Positions 44,546 through 52,513 of a DNA stretch of 64,000 nt are shown here, one piece after another (positions within the stretch are counted from its first letter, which is position 1; every line of letters begins with the position of its first letter). Source of the DNA: TMED23 sp964566055. GTDB lineage: Bacteria; Pseudomonadota; Alphaproteobacteria; Rhodospirillales; UBA2165. The translations under genes were made by a program, and so were the position numbers. A model generated the notes under the pieces. The model ran no database searches and was not told where the DNA came from. It worked only from the letters and a program-made list of their open reading frames with translations. Location of the stretch: contig CAZMHI010000002.1 of the NCBI GenBank assembly GCA_964566055.1, positions 1 through 64,000 on the forward strand. The letters run 5' to 3'.

Positions 44546-45386
44546 GCGTCAATTTGATCTGGCGCCAAGGACGCCCGTCTTCGATCTCAGGACTAAAGGG
44601 ATTGTAGCCGAGCTTTTTGATACGCTTGAGGTACAGCTCAGCTAGGGTTGCCTGCAAAAATACCGGCAAGGTGCGTTTGTCGGTCTTGCCGCCTAAGAGC
44701 GCGCGCGCCTGACTGATCTCAGCCCGAGCCAGTTCAACCATATGTTTGGTGGCCGCTTTGATCTCAGAGCTCGGCTGACCTTTAAAGAAGGCATATTTGT
44801 CGAAACCATGTTGCTGCATCACGGCCTCTGGCATCATAACCCTTTGATATCCCGCCAGAGATACCGATGACCGTACCAACCCGGTGATCGCCCAGGCAAC
44901 GCCGGCATGTTCCGAGGCTTCCCGGATGGTTGCCAGCTGATCATTTTCCGCTGGTGTCAAAATTTCCAGCCAAGCTATATTGAGGGTTGCCGCTGTGCCA
45001 ACTGCATAAGACCTAAGCCCGATTTCATTCGCAGGTGGATCATCACGCATATCCAGCGACCGGGTATCGATCAGCAGATCCAAATTTTCACGAGTGAGAT
45101 TATACTGATTGATAACCTTAGCCAGCTCGGCCAGCACGGTGTGATCGTCAAACACTCCCACCGGATCGCTGTAAACACGTTCCAGCGCATCCCGCCACCA
45201 TTGCAATCTAATCTCACCAAGTAGTGGTTCGCTCACTACTTCACGGGTTTTGGCAATCTCTGCGTTGAAGGCAAGCAGAGTATAGAGCCCTTCCCGGGCT
45301 TCTTCGGGTGCGAAAAGCGCGCACAGAAAGCGGTCCCGATCCTGCTTGCGGGCTTCAAAGGCCATATATGAAAGTGCACTCGCCAT
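44520..45386 (-). CDS. Squalene/phytoene-synthase-fold protein, NDUFAF6-like (probably not catalytic)
   Basis: A 288-residue member of the squalene/phytoene synthase superfamily. The region equivalent to the first Asp-rich motif reads LLAFNAEIAKTREVVSEP, and the second reads VAWAITGLVRSS, so both Mg-diphosphate Asp clusters are missing. The AEIAKTREVVSEPLLGEIRLQWW pattern instead matches NDUFAF6, the mitochondrial complex I assembly factor derived from alphaproteobacterial homologues. A role in respiratory complex assembly is therefore more plausible than prenyl condensation. In many Alphaproteobacteria it directly follows the Mth938/NDUFAF3-like gene; here that gene is about 10 kb away. It is divergent from the HpnE-like gene. 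Confidence 0.82.
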   Translation of the reverse strand: MASALSYMAFEARKQDRDRFLCALFAPEEAREGLYTLLAFNAEIAKTREVVSEPLLGEIRLQWWRDALERVYSDPVGVFDDHTVLAELAKVINQYNLTRENLDLLIDTRSLDMRDDPPANEIGLRSYAVGTAATLNIAWLEILTPAENDQLATIREASEHAGVAWAITGLVRSSVSLAGYQRVMMPEAVMQQHGFDKYAFFKGQPSSEIKAATKHMVELARAEISQARALLGGKTDKRTLPVFLQATLAELYLKRIKKLGYNPFSPEIEDGRPWRQIKLTLKALRGSF

Positions 45387-45445
45387 TTGGATATGTCATA
45401 TAGTATTCCTATGATTAGACCAAGGGACTGAAGGTAAGCGCTTAA

Positions 45446-46717
45446 GTGGCAGACAATTCTCAAACAAGCAGCGGTACGGTTTACATCGCCGGGGCCGGTA
45501 TGGCCGGACTGGCGGCGGCGGTTGCTGCCGTGCAAAATGGTTATAACGTCCAGCTGTTTGAAGCCGCCAAGCACGCCGGAGGGCGCTGCCGTTCCTTTGA
45601 AGATAATGTGCTGGAGCGGGTAATCGATAACGGCAATCATCTTATTCTTGCCGGCAACTCCAGTATCGAGCGCTATCTCCAGAGCATTGATGGGCTCAAT
45701 AATTTTTTACCGGTCGATCCCGTGTGTTTTGAGTTTGCTGATTTAGAGGCGGATATCAGTTGGTCGTTGAGCCCAAGCGCCGGTCGCTTTCCCTGGTGGG
45801 TTTTGTTGCCTGGCAAACGTATTCCCGGCACCAGCTTTAGCGATTATCTCGCCCTATCAAAGTTGAAATCAGCCCAGGATGAAACGGTGGCGGAGCTGAT
45901 TGATCCGGCGAGGCCAATCTTCGAGCGGTTTTGGCAGCCACTGTGCCGGGCTGTGCTCAACACCGATGCTCGGGAAGGCTCAGCCGTCTTGATTTGGACG
46001 ATGCTGTCGCAAACTTTATTAAAGGGCCAGGAAGCCAGCCGCCCAATGCTGGCAAAAGGCGGCTTATCGGCGGCTTTGGTCGATCCGGCGGTTGAATATC
46101 TCACCACCCACAACGCTGCCCCTCAATATTCAACGCGGCTCAAGGCAATTGAGTGCTCCAGTGAGCGAGTGCAGTCGATCAAGCTAGACGATCAGGAAAT
46201 CGACCTTGGCCCCCAAGATCAATTGATCCTGGCGCTGCCGCCAAACGAGGTTTCGGTTTTGCTGCCGGATATCACCGTGCCGATAGAGACACGCGCCATC
46301 GTCAACGTTCACTACCGGCTTGATGATCCACCGAACTTACCGAATAACGCACCCTTTGTCGGCCTGGTCGGCAGCACCGCCCAATGGCTCTTCAAACGCG
46401 GCGATGTATTTTCAGTGACGATCAGCGCCGCCGATCAACTGGCCGAAAAATCAAGCGACCAAATCGCTGCGTTAATTTGGCGGGAAATAGCTAAAGTGAT
46501 TGGCCGCACCAGTGACACCATCCCGCCGGTTCGCGTCATCAAAGAGCAACGCGCCACAATTGCCCAAACGCCGGCGCAAAACCGGCAGCGGCCAGATTCG
46601 CTGACAAATTGGCAAAATCTCTTTCTCGCCGGCGACTGGACCAACACCGGACTGCCCGCAACCATTGAAAGTGCTGTCTATTCCGGTCAAAAAGCCGCGG
46701 ATTTACTTACAAAATAA
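45446..46717 (+). CDS. FAD-dependent oxidoreductase, HpnE-like (hydroxysqualene dehydroxylase family)
   Basis: A 423-residue flavoprotein of the amine-oxidase/phytoene-desaturase fold. The N-terminal GAGMAGLAAAVAAVQNGYNVQLFEA (key residues GxGxxG and Glu) binds FAD; HAGGRCRSF and DNGNHLILAG follow; the C-terminal FAD motif is LAGDWTNTGLPATIESAVYSG. This matches HpnE, which reduces hydroxysqualene to squalene in the HpnCDE route. HpnC and HpnD are not in the window, and the neighbouring synthase-fold protein lacks catalytic Asp residues. So squalene formation here is unproven and a related lipid substrate is possible. The GTG start at 45446 follows GGTAAGCG. Confidence 0.8.
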   Translation: MADNSQTSSGTVYIAGAGMAGLAAAVAAVQNGYNVQLFEAAKHAGGRCRSFEDNVLERVIDNGNHLILAGNSSIERYLQSIDGLNNFLPVDPVCFEFADLEADISWSLSPSAGRFPWWVLLPGKRIPGTSFSDYLALSKLKSAQDETVAELIDPARPIFERFWQPLCRAVLNTDAREGSAVLIWTMLSQTLLKGQEASRPMLAKGGLSAALVDPAVEYLTTHNAAPQYSTRLKAIECSSERVQSIKLDDQEIDLGPQDQLILALPPNEVSVLLPDITVPIETRAIVNVHYRLDDPPNLPNNAPFVGLVGSTAQWLFKRGDVFSVTISAADQLAEKSSDQIAALIWREIAKVIGRTSDTIPPVRVIKEQRATIAQTPAQNRQRPDSLTNWQNLFLAGDWTNTGLPATIESAVYSGQKAADLLTK

Positions 46718-46731
46718 CGACATCTGTTAAG

Positions 46732-46762
46732 TATTCGGTAATCACCTGCCGAATAATCTTTT
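46732..46762 (+). terminator. Possible weak terminator after HpnE-like gene
   Basis: TATTCGG (46732-46738) and CCGAATA (46749-46755) form a 7-bp stem with a 10-base loop, followed by ATCTTTTG. The T-tract is short, so termination may be partial. Confidence 0.4.
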
Positions 46763-46855
46763 GATTGTGTGTACTTATCCGGCTGTTTGGAATTACAATA
46801 GCCGGGGGTAAACCCTTTTGGTTTAACAATTAGCTCAGGAGAAAGAGGGAGAATT

Positions 46856-46951
46856 ATGGGAAATCCACTCGATTCATTAACCGGCACAGTTGTCTGTGGC
46901 CTGATATTAACTGTCATTATGGTCGTTCTAACGAACGCCATTGGCTCATAA
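46856..46951 (+). CDS. 31-residue single-span membrane peptide
   Basis: A very small gene with an excellent ribosome site (GAGGGAG, about five bases before ATG). It encodes a 31-residue peptide with a polar start (MGNPLDSLTG) and one hydrophobic helix, TVVCGLILTVIMVVLTNAIG, then Ser-stop. It ends 23 bases before the PuuD-like membrane protein gene, which also has a strong SD, so the two form an operon. Small single-helix peptides beside respiratory or transport membrane proteins often act as accessory subunits; that role is inferred. I do not recognise a named family. Confidence 0.6.
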   Translation: MGNPLDSLTGTVVCGLILTVIMVVLTNAIGS

Positions 46952-46974
46952 GTTAGCGGAGAGGAGGTCTTATC

Positions 46975-47481
46975 ATGGAATTTGGCATGGAATATTGGAC
47001 GTTCATCGTTCGCTGGCTGCATGTATTAAGCGGAGTAATGTGGATTGGTCTGTTGTGGTACTTCAATTTTGTTCAAACACCGACAGTACCAACCATTCCG
47101 GATGAACTTAAACCTACTATACCAAAGCATATTATGCCTGTGGCCTTGTTTTATTTCCGCTGGGCAGCGCTCTCGACCTTAGTGTTCGGTTTGCTGTTGG
47201 CGTGGATGAACGGTTATATCGGCGATTCACTGTCACTCGGTTTGACCAGTGGCGCCGCTCGTGATGCCTCCATCGGCTTCGGCATGTGGATGGGTATCAT
47301 CATGGCTTTCAACGTCTGGTTCATCATTTGGCCGAACCAGCAAAAAGTCATCGGCTTGGTTGAGGCCAGTGATGAAGAGAAGCCCAAAGCTGCACGCGCT
47401 GCTGCGTTAGCCTCACGGACCAACACAATGCTGTCGATCCCGATGCTGTATTCAATGGTATCGGCACAGAATCTTTACTAG
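46975..47481 (+). CDS. PuuD-like integral membrane protein (short form)
   Basis: A 168-residue polytopic protein with about four membrane helices (WTFIVRWLHVLSGVMWIGLLWYF begins helix 1; ALFYFRWAALSTLVFGLLLAW; IGFGMWMGIIMAFNVWFIIW; LSIPMLYSMVSA). It resembles the membrane part of PuuD-type urate hydroxylases (DUF989), which also carry a C-terminal cytochrome c domain. That domain is absent, so urate oxidation is doubtful. His15 (RWLHVLSG) is a candidate haem ligand. GGAGAGGAGG lies before the ATG. The small membrane peptide gene precedes it and a strong terminator follows. Confidence 0.72.
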   Translation: MEFGMEYWTFIVRWLHVLSGVMWIGLLWYFNFVQTPTVPTIPDELKPTIPKHIMPVALFYFRWAALSTLVFGLLLAWMNGYIGDSLSLGLTSGAARDASIGFGMWMGIIMAFNVWFIIWPNQQKVIGLVEASDEEKPKAARAAALASRTNTMLSIPMLYSMVSAQNLY

Positions 47482-47507
47482 TTAATTAGCTTCAAGCTAA
47501 GCAATGA

Positions 47508-47537
47508 ACGGGGTCGCTGCGGCGGCTCCGTTTTTTT
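47508..47537 (+). terminator. Rho-independent terminator
   Basis: ACGGGGTCGC (47508-47517) pairs with GCGGCTCCGT (47522-47531) in a 10-bp stem with two G-T wobbles and a four-base loop, followed by TTTTTTT. It ends the PuuD-like operon. Confidence 0.88.
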
Positions 47538-47638
47538 GTGCCGAATTGGCCTGTGACCCTCGTCATAGCGAAATATGGCTGAGTCCGCTAGGCTCCTGAA
47601 AATTACAAAACCAACCTATCCAGCGGCGGAGAAAATAA

Positions 47639-47959
47639 TTGAGTGTTTCAGGCGCACTTTCAACGGCAGTTAGCGGCATTCAGGCCAGCGCGGTTCAGTT
47701 TCGAACTGCGGCAAATAATATCGTCAATGCCAATACACCCAACTATGAAGCCAAGGAAGTCCGCACGCTCAGCCAGGTCGCTGGATCGGATCAAGGACAT
47801 ACCGGCGGCGTCACCACAACTATTGTTGATGGCGGCGACGTTAGCCTGGTCTCCGAATACATCAACATGACCCAGGCCAAACTTTCCTATACCGCCAATG
47901 GCAAGGTGATTGCCACCACCGAAGAACTCGTCGGCTCACTACTCGATATCGAAGGTTAG
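47639..47959 (+). CDS. Orphan flagellar basal-body rod-like protein
   Basis: A 106-residue protein with the rod/hook N-terminal signature SGIQASAVQFRTAANNIVNANTPNY (residues about 13-37, the ANNIANxNTPxY motif) and the hydrophobic heptad C-terminus MTQAKLSYTANGKVIATTEELVGSLLDI typical of FlgB/FlgC/FlgG-type proteins. It is shorter than FlgC (about 135) and lacks most of the D1 middle region. No other flagellar genes are near. It starts with TTG, with GGAG seven bases before. It could be an axial-protein relative used outside the flagellum or a remnant of a moved flagellar gene. Confidence 0.8.
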   Translation: MSVSGALSTAVSGIQASAVQFRTAANNIVNANTPNYEAKEVRTLSQVAGSDQGHTGGVTTTIVDGGDVSLVSEYINMTQAKLSYTANGKVIATTEELVGSLLDIEG

Positions 47960-48038
47960 CCCGCCACTTTTATCGCCAAATTGCTTGCATTCATCCTTCT
48001 AATTACTGATCATCCGATCATTAACTGGGAGGGATTTA

Positions 48039-49223
48039 ATGCACGAAATTTTCATTGAAACGGAAGAACAGCGCGCCATTCTCGAAACGGTGCAGCGCTT
48101 CGTCGAAGCGGAGGTTACACCACGCTCCGCCGAACTCGATGCCAATACCGATCCGGAAGCAAGCTATTCCTGGGAGATCGTCGAAAAAGCCCATGAAGTT
48201 GGCCTCCGTCAGGCGACGTTGAGCGAAAAATATGGCGGTATGGGCCTGGATGCTTTGACGACATCGATGATAGTCGAGGAACTTGGCAAAGGTGATCTCG
48301 GTGTCTCGGTGATTTTCGCCCAGACGCTTAAGATCGCCAGAATTATGGAATCTGCCCTGAACGAGGAACAGCGCGAACGCGTGCTGCCGAAATTTGCCGA
48401 AGACCCCCGTGGCATGTTGGGCATTGGCATTACCGAGCCGGACAATGCATCTAATTATTTCATCCCCCACCCAACACCGTTCCGCACAACAGCCGAGAAA
48501 ACCGATGGCGGCTGGGTCGTCAACGGCATGAAGCATTTTATCTCCAACGGCAACCGGGCGAGTTTTTATCTGGTCTTTATCCAGACCGAGAAAGGCGCGC
48601 CATTGGCTGAAGGCAGCACCTGCTTTCTCCTGGAAAGCGACCGTGAAGGATTTTCCATTGGCCGGGTGCATGACAAGATGGGCGAACGCCTAGCCAATAA
48701 TGCGGAACTGGTCTTTCAAGATTGTTTCCTGCCGGACGAAAATGTTGTTGGTGTTGTCGGCGAAGGCTTCAAAGTGTTGTCTGAATTTCTGCCGGCGAGT
48801 AATGCCTATGCCGCCTCCAGTATTCTCGGTGTCGCCGAAGCTTGTTTCACCAAGGCCGTCGACTGGGCTCAAATCCGCGTGCAAGGCGGCAAGCCCCTGA
48901 TCGAACATGACGGTATCCGGGCCCAACTCGCAGAAATGCGGATGCTGATCGATGCCTCGCGTTCTTACATTCATCGCGCTTGTTATCTCGCCGATCATCA
49001 GGATGAAGGCTGGGACAAAACGCTGGGTGCGCTGCCCAAAACCATGGCCTCACAAGCCGCCTGGAAGATCGCCACCTGGTGCCTCGAGATTCATGGCGGT
49101 CATGGCTATATGAAAGAGTTCGGCGTCGAAAAACTGGTGCGTGATGCTGCCGCCTTTTTGCATTCGGATGGCGTTAACCGCACGCTGTTCCTGAAGGCCG
49201 CCAACTTTATGTTTGAGGATTAA
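48039..49223 (+). CDS. Acyl-CoA dehydrogenase family protein
   Basis: A 394-residue flavoenzyme. N-terminal helical domain, then GMLGIGITEPDNASNYF and the FAD/substrate region GGWVVNGMKHFISNGNRASFYLVF, and the C-terminal helical domain with IHGGHGYMKEFGVEKLVRDA. The usual catalytic YEGT... near the C-terminus is replaced by HSDGVNRTLF, so the expected Glu base is Asp or lost; some subfamilies place the base elsewhere. GGGAGGGA gives a strong ribosome site. It is followed 16 bases later by an alcohol dehydrogenase gene, probably in one operon acting on the same compound, possibly an alicyclic or branched acyl substrate. Confidence 0.85.
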   Translation: MHEIFIETEEQRAILETVQRFVEAEVTPRSAELDANTDPEASYSWEIVEKAHEVGLRQATLSEKYGGMGLDALTTSMIVEELGKGDLGVSVIFAQTLKIARIMESALNEEQRERVLPKFAEDPRGMLGIGITEPDNASNYFIPHPTPFRTTAEKTDGGWVVNGMKHFISNGNRASFYLVFIQTEKGAPLAEGSTCFLLESDREGFSIGRVHDKMGERLANNAELVFQDCFLPDENVVGVVGEGFKVLSEFLPASNAYAASSILGVAEACFTKAVDWAQIRVQGGKPLIEHDGIRAQLAEMRMLIDASRSYIHRACYLADHQDEGWDKTLGALPKTMASQAAWKIATWCLEIHGGHGYMKEFGVEKLVRDAAAFLHSDGVNRTLFLKAANFMFED

Positions 49224-49239
49224 ACTCGGGAGAAAACTC

Positions 49240-50274
49240 ATGAAAGCGATGGTACTCGAAGCCGCCAACACGCCGTTCGTCTTATCTGATGTTCCTGATC
49301 CTGTCGCTGGACCAGGCGAAGCTGTCGCTAAAGTTTATGCCTGTGGCTCAGGCCTCACCATCCAGCATTTCAAAGCCGGGCGTTCTCCCGCCGTTTTCCC
49401 GCGTATTATCGGCCACGAAATTTGTGCCGAGATCGTCGAAATCGGTGATGGCGTCGATAGTCTCTCGGTCGGCGATATCGTGACCTCGTATTTCTACATG
49501 AATTGCGGCACCTGCAAATACTGCCGCGCTAATCTGCAACCTCTATGTGAGAATCTCGGCGGCTATGTCGGCCGGGAAATTGATGGCGGCTATGCCGAAT
49601 ATATCAAACTGCCGGAACGCTGGTTTGTGCGCTTACCGGATGGCCTCGACTGGGAAGACCAGCCCGCGCATGTCGGTGTTGCCATGGATGCGCTGGCGAC
49701 ACCTTATAAAGTGCTACGCCGCGCCCGCGTTAAACCCGGTGAAACGGTTGCCGTATTCGGCGCCGGCGGCGGCCTCGGCATCCACCAGTTGATGCTGGCG
49801 AAATGGGCCAATGCGAGGGTCATTGCCGTCGATACTAAAGCCGACAAGTTTGATACCTGCCGGGAAGCCGGTGCGGACGAAGTGGTGGACGCCTCAAGCG
49901 AAAACGTCGTCGAGGCACTAATGGATTTAACAGGCGGCAAAGGCGTCGATGTCGCGATTGACTATGTCTCGGCCAAAGTGACGCTTGAACAAGCCGTGCA
50001 ATCCCTTGGTAAGCATGGCCGCATGGTGACCCTGGGTGGTGCTGGTGAAACTTTCGAGGTCGAAGCTAAACATTTGCTCGCCAACGAAATTGATGTGCTG
50101 GGCAGCCGCTATGTCTCACCGCTGGAGATATTGGAGACCTATGATTTGATGGTGCGGAAAGAAGTCTGGCCGATTGTCACCGAAATCCGGCCATTGGAAG
50201 ACGCCGAATTCGTCCATGAGATGGTCGAAAAAGGCGAGGTCACCGGCCGTGCCGCCCTGTTGATAAACGGCTAA
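49240..50274 (+). CDS. Zinc-dependent medium-chain alcohol dehydrogenase
   Basis: A 344-residue MDR enzyme. Catalytic zinc region GSGLTIQHFKAG...RIIGHEICAEI, structural zinc cysteines in NCGTCKYCRANLQPLCEN, and the NAD-binding VFGAGGGLGIHQLMLAKWANARVIAVD. The first catalytic Cys position reads ACGSGLT. The ATG at 49240, with GGGAG seven bases upstream, is preferred to a 9-codon longer frame. It follows the acyl-CoA dehydrogenase gene closely. Its reaction is oxidation or reduction of an alcohol/aldehyde; the substrate cannot be named. It converges on another MDR gene. Confidence 0.88.
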   Translation: MKAMVLEAANTPFVLSDVPDPVAGPGEAVAKVYACGSGLTIQHFKAGRSPAVFPRIIGHEICAEIVEIGDGVDSLSVGDIVTSYFYMNCGTCKYCRANLQPLCENLGGYVGREIDGGYAEYIKLPERWFVRLPDGLDWEDQPAHVGVAMDALATPYKVLRRARVKPGETVAVFGAGGGLGIHQLMLAKWANARVIAVDTKADKFDTCREAGADEVVDASSENVVEALMDLTGGKGVDVAIDYVSAKVTLEQAVQSLGKHGRMVTLGGAGETFEVEAKHLLANEIDVLGSRYVSPLEILETYDLMVRKEVWPIVTEIRPLEDAEFVHEMVEKGEVTGRAALLING

Positions 50275-50325
50275 CTATTTCCGCTAGTTGCGAACGCCTG
50301 CGAGTCCGGTACCTGGAACCTTAAT

Positions 50326-51339
50326 CTAAACCTCCAGAATGACCTTGAGGCGTTCATCGCTCGGTTCCATCAGCAGCTTGATCGCTTCACTTAACTCAGC
50401 CAGGGGATAGGTGTGAGTGATAAAGGGCGCGAGGTTAACCTTACCCTCCTCGATCAGTTTAATACTGGCCGGAAAATCAGACGGCAGGGCCGCCCGGGCA
50501 TTTATGATATCGAGCTCTTTAAAGTAAAACTCATAGAACGGCAGCTTACCTTCGAGCGCAGCATAAATACCGAACGGAATGATGCGCCCACCGGTACGGG
50601 CTAAATCCATCGCTTCGGCAAGCACGGAGATATAACCGACGGCTTCAATCACCACATCAGCGCCGCGGCCATCGGTGAGTTCTAGTACAGCAGCTTTAGC
50701 CGCCTCACCATGTTCGACCACCCGATCTGCGCCCATTTGTTCCGCCAAACCACGCTTATGAGCATTGCGGGAAACACCCACGACAGCCTTGGCGCCAAGT
50801 GCTTTGGCGACCTGGATTTGCAGCAACCCGGTAACGCCAAGACCCAACACCACAACCACTTCGTCGGTTTGGATGTTGGCGCGATTTTGGGCGTGAAGGA
50901 CCGTCGTCATCACCTGGATCAACGGTCCCTCGGTCATATTGATGTTGTCGCCAAGGCCGAACACATTGCCGGCCGGGGCGAGGTAATTCTCGGCATAAAC
51001 GCCATCAACTTCCCGGCCCAGCAGGCCGCCGTTCTCACAAAGATGAGTGTCACCTCTTTCACAGTAGAAGCAGTCACCACAATAGAGCACCGGGTCAATA
51101 ATCACCTTATCGCCCGGGCCGCTGCCGTCAGCGGCCTGACCTTCAATAATTTCACCCACGCCTTCATGTCCCATAACGACCGGATAATTCGCCGGGATAC
51201 CACCATCATAAATTTTGGTATCAGTACCGCAAATACCGACATGGCTAATCTTTACCAGGACCTGACCATCGCCACATTCGGGGGTAACTCGATCCGTTAT
51301 GGTAACGTCGCTGGGTCCGTTGAGAAGGGCTGCTTTCAT
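50326..51339 (-). CDS. Zinc-dependent medium-chain alcohol dehydrogenase (sorbitol/threonine DH-like)
   Basis: A 337-residue MDR enzyme. Catalytic zinc Cys in HVGICGTDTKIYDG with GHEGVGEI, structural zinc cysteines in YCGDCFYCERGDTHLCENGG, NAD loop VLGLGVTGLLQIQVAKALGAKAVVGV. The IFGLGDN-like and PAGNVFGL segments resemble polyol or nucleotide-sugar-type dehydrogenases. It is the last gene of a long reverse run behind a CgeB-like glycosyltransferase (10-base gap), so sugar modification is the likely context. It is not closely similar to the convergent MDR gene at 49240. Confidence 0.85.
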   Translation of the reverse strand: MKAALLNGPSDVTITDRVTPECGDGQVLVKISHVGICGTDTKIYDGGIPANYPVVMGHEGVGEIIEGQAADGSGPGDKVIIDPVLYCGDCFYCERGDTHLCENGGLLGREVDGVYAENYLAPAGNVFGLGDNINMTEGPLIQVMTTVLHAQNRANIQTDEVVVVLGLGVTGLLQIQVAKALGAKAVVGVSRNAHKRGLAEQMGADRVVEHGEAAKAAVLELTDGRGADVVIEAVGYISVLAEAMDLARTGGRIIPFGIYAALEGKLPFYEFYFKELDIINARAALPSDFPASIKLIEEGKVNLAPFITHTYPLAELSEAIKLLMEPSDERLKVILEV

Positions 51340-51349
51340 TTAAATACTC

Positions 51350-52510
51350 TCACAATAGTTCATTTAATCGGGCACTTAGTTCCGCCATGCGGTGAGCTGC
51401 CGTGTGTTCCGCCAGGAACCGCTGACGGGCGGCCTCGGCAATTTTTTGGCATTCACCGGGCGCCTTATTGTAGCGGTCGACCAATTCCGGCAGCTCATCG
51501 AGGGATCTAAAATAAACGGCTTCGACATCAGGTTCAAACAAAGTTAGCGCGTCTTCCCGCCAATCAGACAGCATAAAAGCTCCACTCGCGGCAATTTGAA
51601 ACAAACGATGGTGACAGGAGCGCGGCCATGGCGTCAGGTTTAAATTTATCTGCGAGGAACAAAATAAAGGCGAGAGATCGTGCCACTCCCTGCCCTCATG
51701 CATAATTACATTTTCCCGGTCGGTTTCGGCGCTGCCAATCCCCACGATATGAAGCTCACGATCTCCAACCATATGAATAAGCTGCTCACGGGCTAAAGCT
51801 TTTTGTTCAAAATACATCGCGTGAGAAATTAGAGAAAATTCGTCAGTCGTGGCATCCCAGTCGCCCCCAATCACTTCAAAGACATCGACGTGGTCTTTGG
51901 TGCTCTGCGCAAGATCAATTACTTTGTCAGCCGCAGCGTTCATTTTAGTGTCCCAGCCCTGCCGCCATTGAGCTCGTTCAGCCGCTAGGGAGTTAAAGGT
52001 CGCCGCAAAGCTTAGCTTACAGGCAAGGTTAGAATGCGGCGCCACGGGCTTGAAAATTTCCGGATCGATATGCCAGGGCGGCAAATAAAATACATTGTCC
52101 CAGCCCAAGCCCTCCAGCTGTTGGATCACCTGCGTATCAGCGACAAACAGCCCACGATGAAGTGGGGTTTTAATATCTTTCAACAAAGATAAATGCTTGA
52201 TCGGATTGTCAGTCCAGAGGCTGACATAGGGCAGCCCGGCTTCCTCAAGAAAAAAAGTGCCTTCAAAGGAGTTGAGAAAATTCTGTAAGGAACTGCCCCA
52301 CAACACCGCAACATCAAAATTCAGCCGTTGCACCAGCTTACGATAACCATCTAACGGCAGTAGTTCATCGACATAGACGACTTCATGGCCAAGATCCGCC
52401 AGGGCCTGGAGCGCCGAGGCGCGCTGATGATCCCATTGCCCCCGCAAGATCGAGAGAATGCGGAGCGGTTTGGCGAGGCTATTACCGGTTCGATTTTCTA
52501 TGATACGCAT
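51350..52510 (-). CDS. CgeB-like glycosyltransferase (GT4/GT1 fold)
   Basis: A 386-residue GT-B glycosyltransferase. An N-terminal Rossmann half (LRILSILRGQWDHQRASALQALADLGHEVVYVD), a central SLWTDNPIKHL, and a C-terminal half with IGSAETDRENVIMHEGREWHDLSPLFCSSQINLNLTPW... and FQIAASGAFMLSDWRED, the CgeB/DUF3880-type pattern with the donor-binding RLFQIAASGAFML. It sits between GT2 (three-base gap) and an MDR gene in a reverse operon. Likely it glycosylates a cell-surface polymer, spore-coat-like polysaccharide or flagellin; the acceptor is unknown. Confidence 0.82.
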   Translation of the reverse strand: MRIIENRTGNSLAKPLRILSILRGQWDHQRASALQALADLGHEVVYVDELLPLDGYRKLVQRLNFDVAVLWGSSLQNFLNSFEGTFFLEEAGLPYVSLWTDNPIKHLSLLKDIKTPLHRGLFVADTQVIQQLEGLGWDNVFYLPPWHIDPEIFKPVAPHSNLACKLSFAATFNSLAAERAQWRQGWDTKMNAAADKVIDLAQSTKDHVDVFEVIGGDWDATTDEFSLISHAMYFEQKALAREQLIHMVGDRELHIVGIGSAETDRENVIMHEGREWHDLSPLFCSSQINLNLTPWPRSCHHRLFQIAASGAFMLSDWREDALTLFEPDVEAVYFRSLDELPELVDRYNKAPGECQKIAEAARQRFLAEHTAAHRMAELSARLNELL

Positions 52511-52513
52511 AAA

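Noticed and set aside
44520..46717. Reading the pair as a squalene (hopanoid) biosynthesis locus
   Set aside because: The synthase-fold protein lacks both Asp-rich motifs and fits NDUFAF6; HpnC and HpnD are not present. Only the HpnE-like label is kept.
47639..47959. Part of a flagellar gene cluster
   Set aside because: No other flagellar gene lies within the window; neighbours are a PuuD-like operon and an acyl-CoA dehydrogenase.
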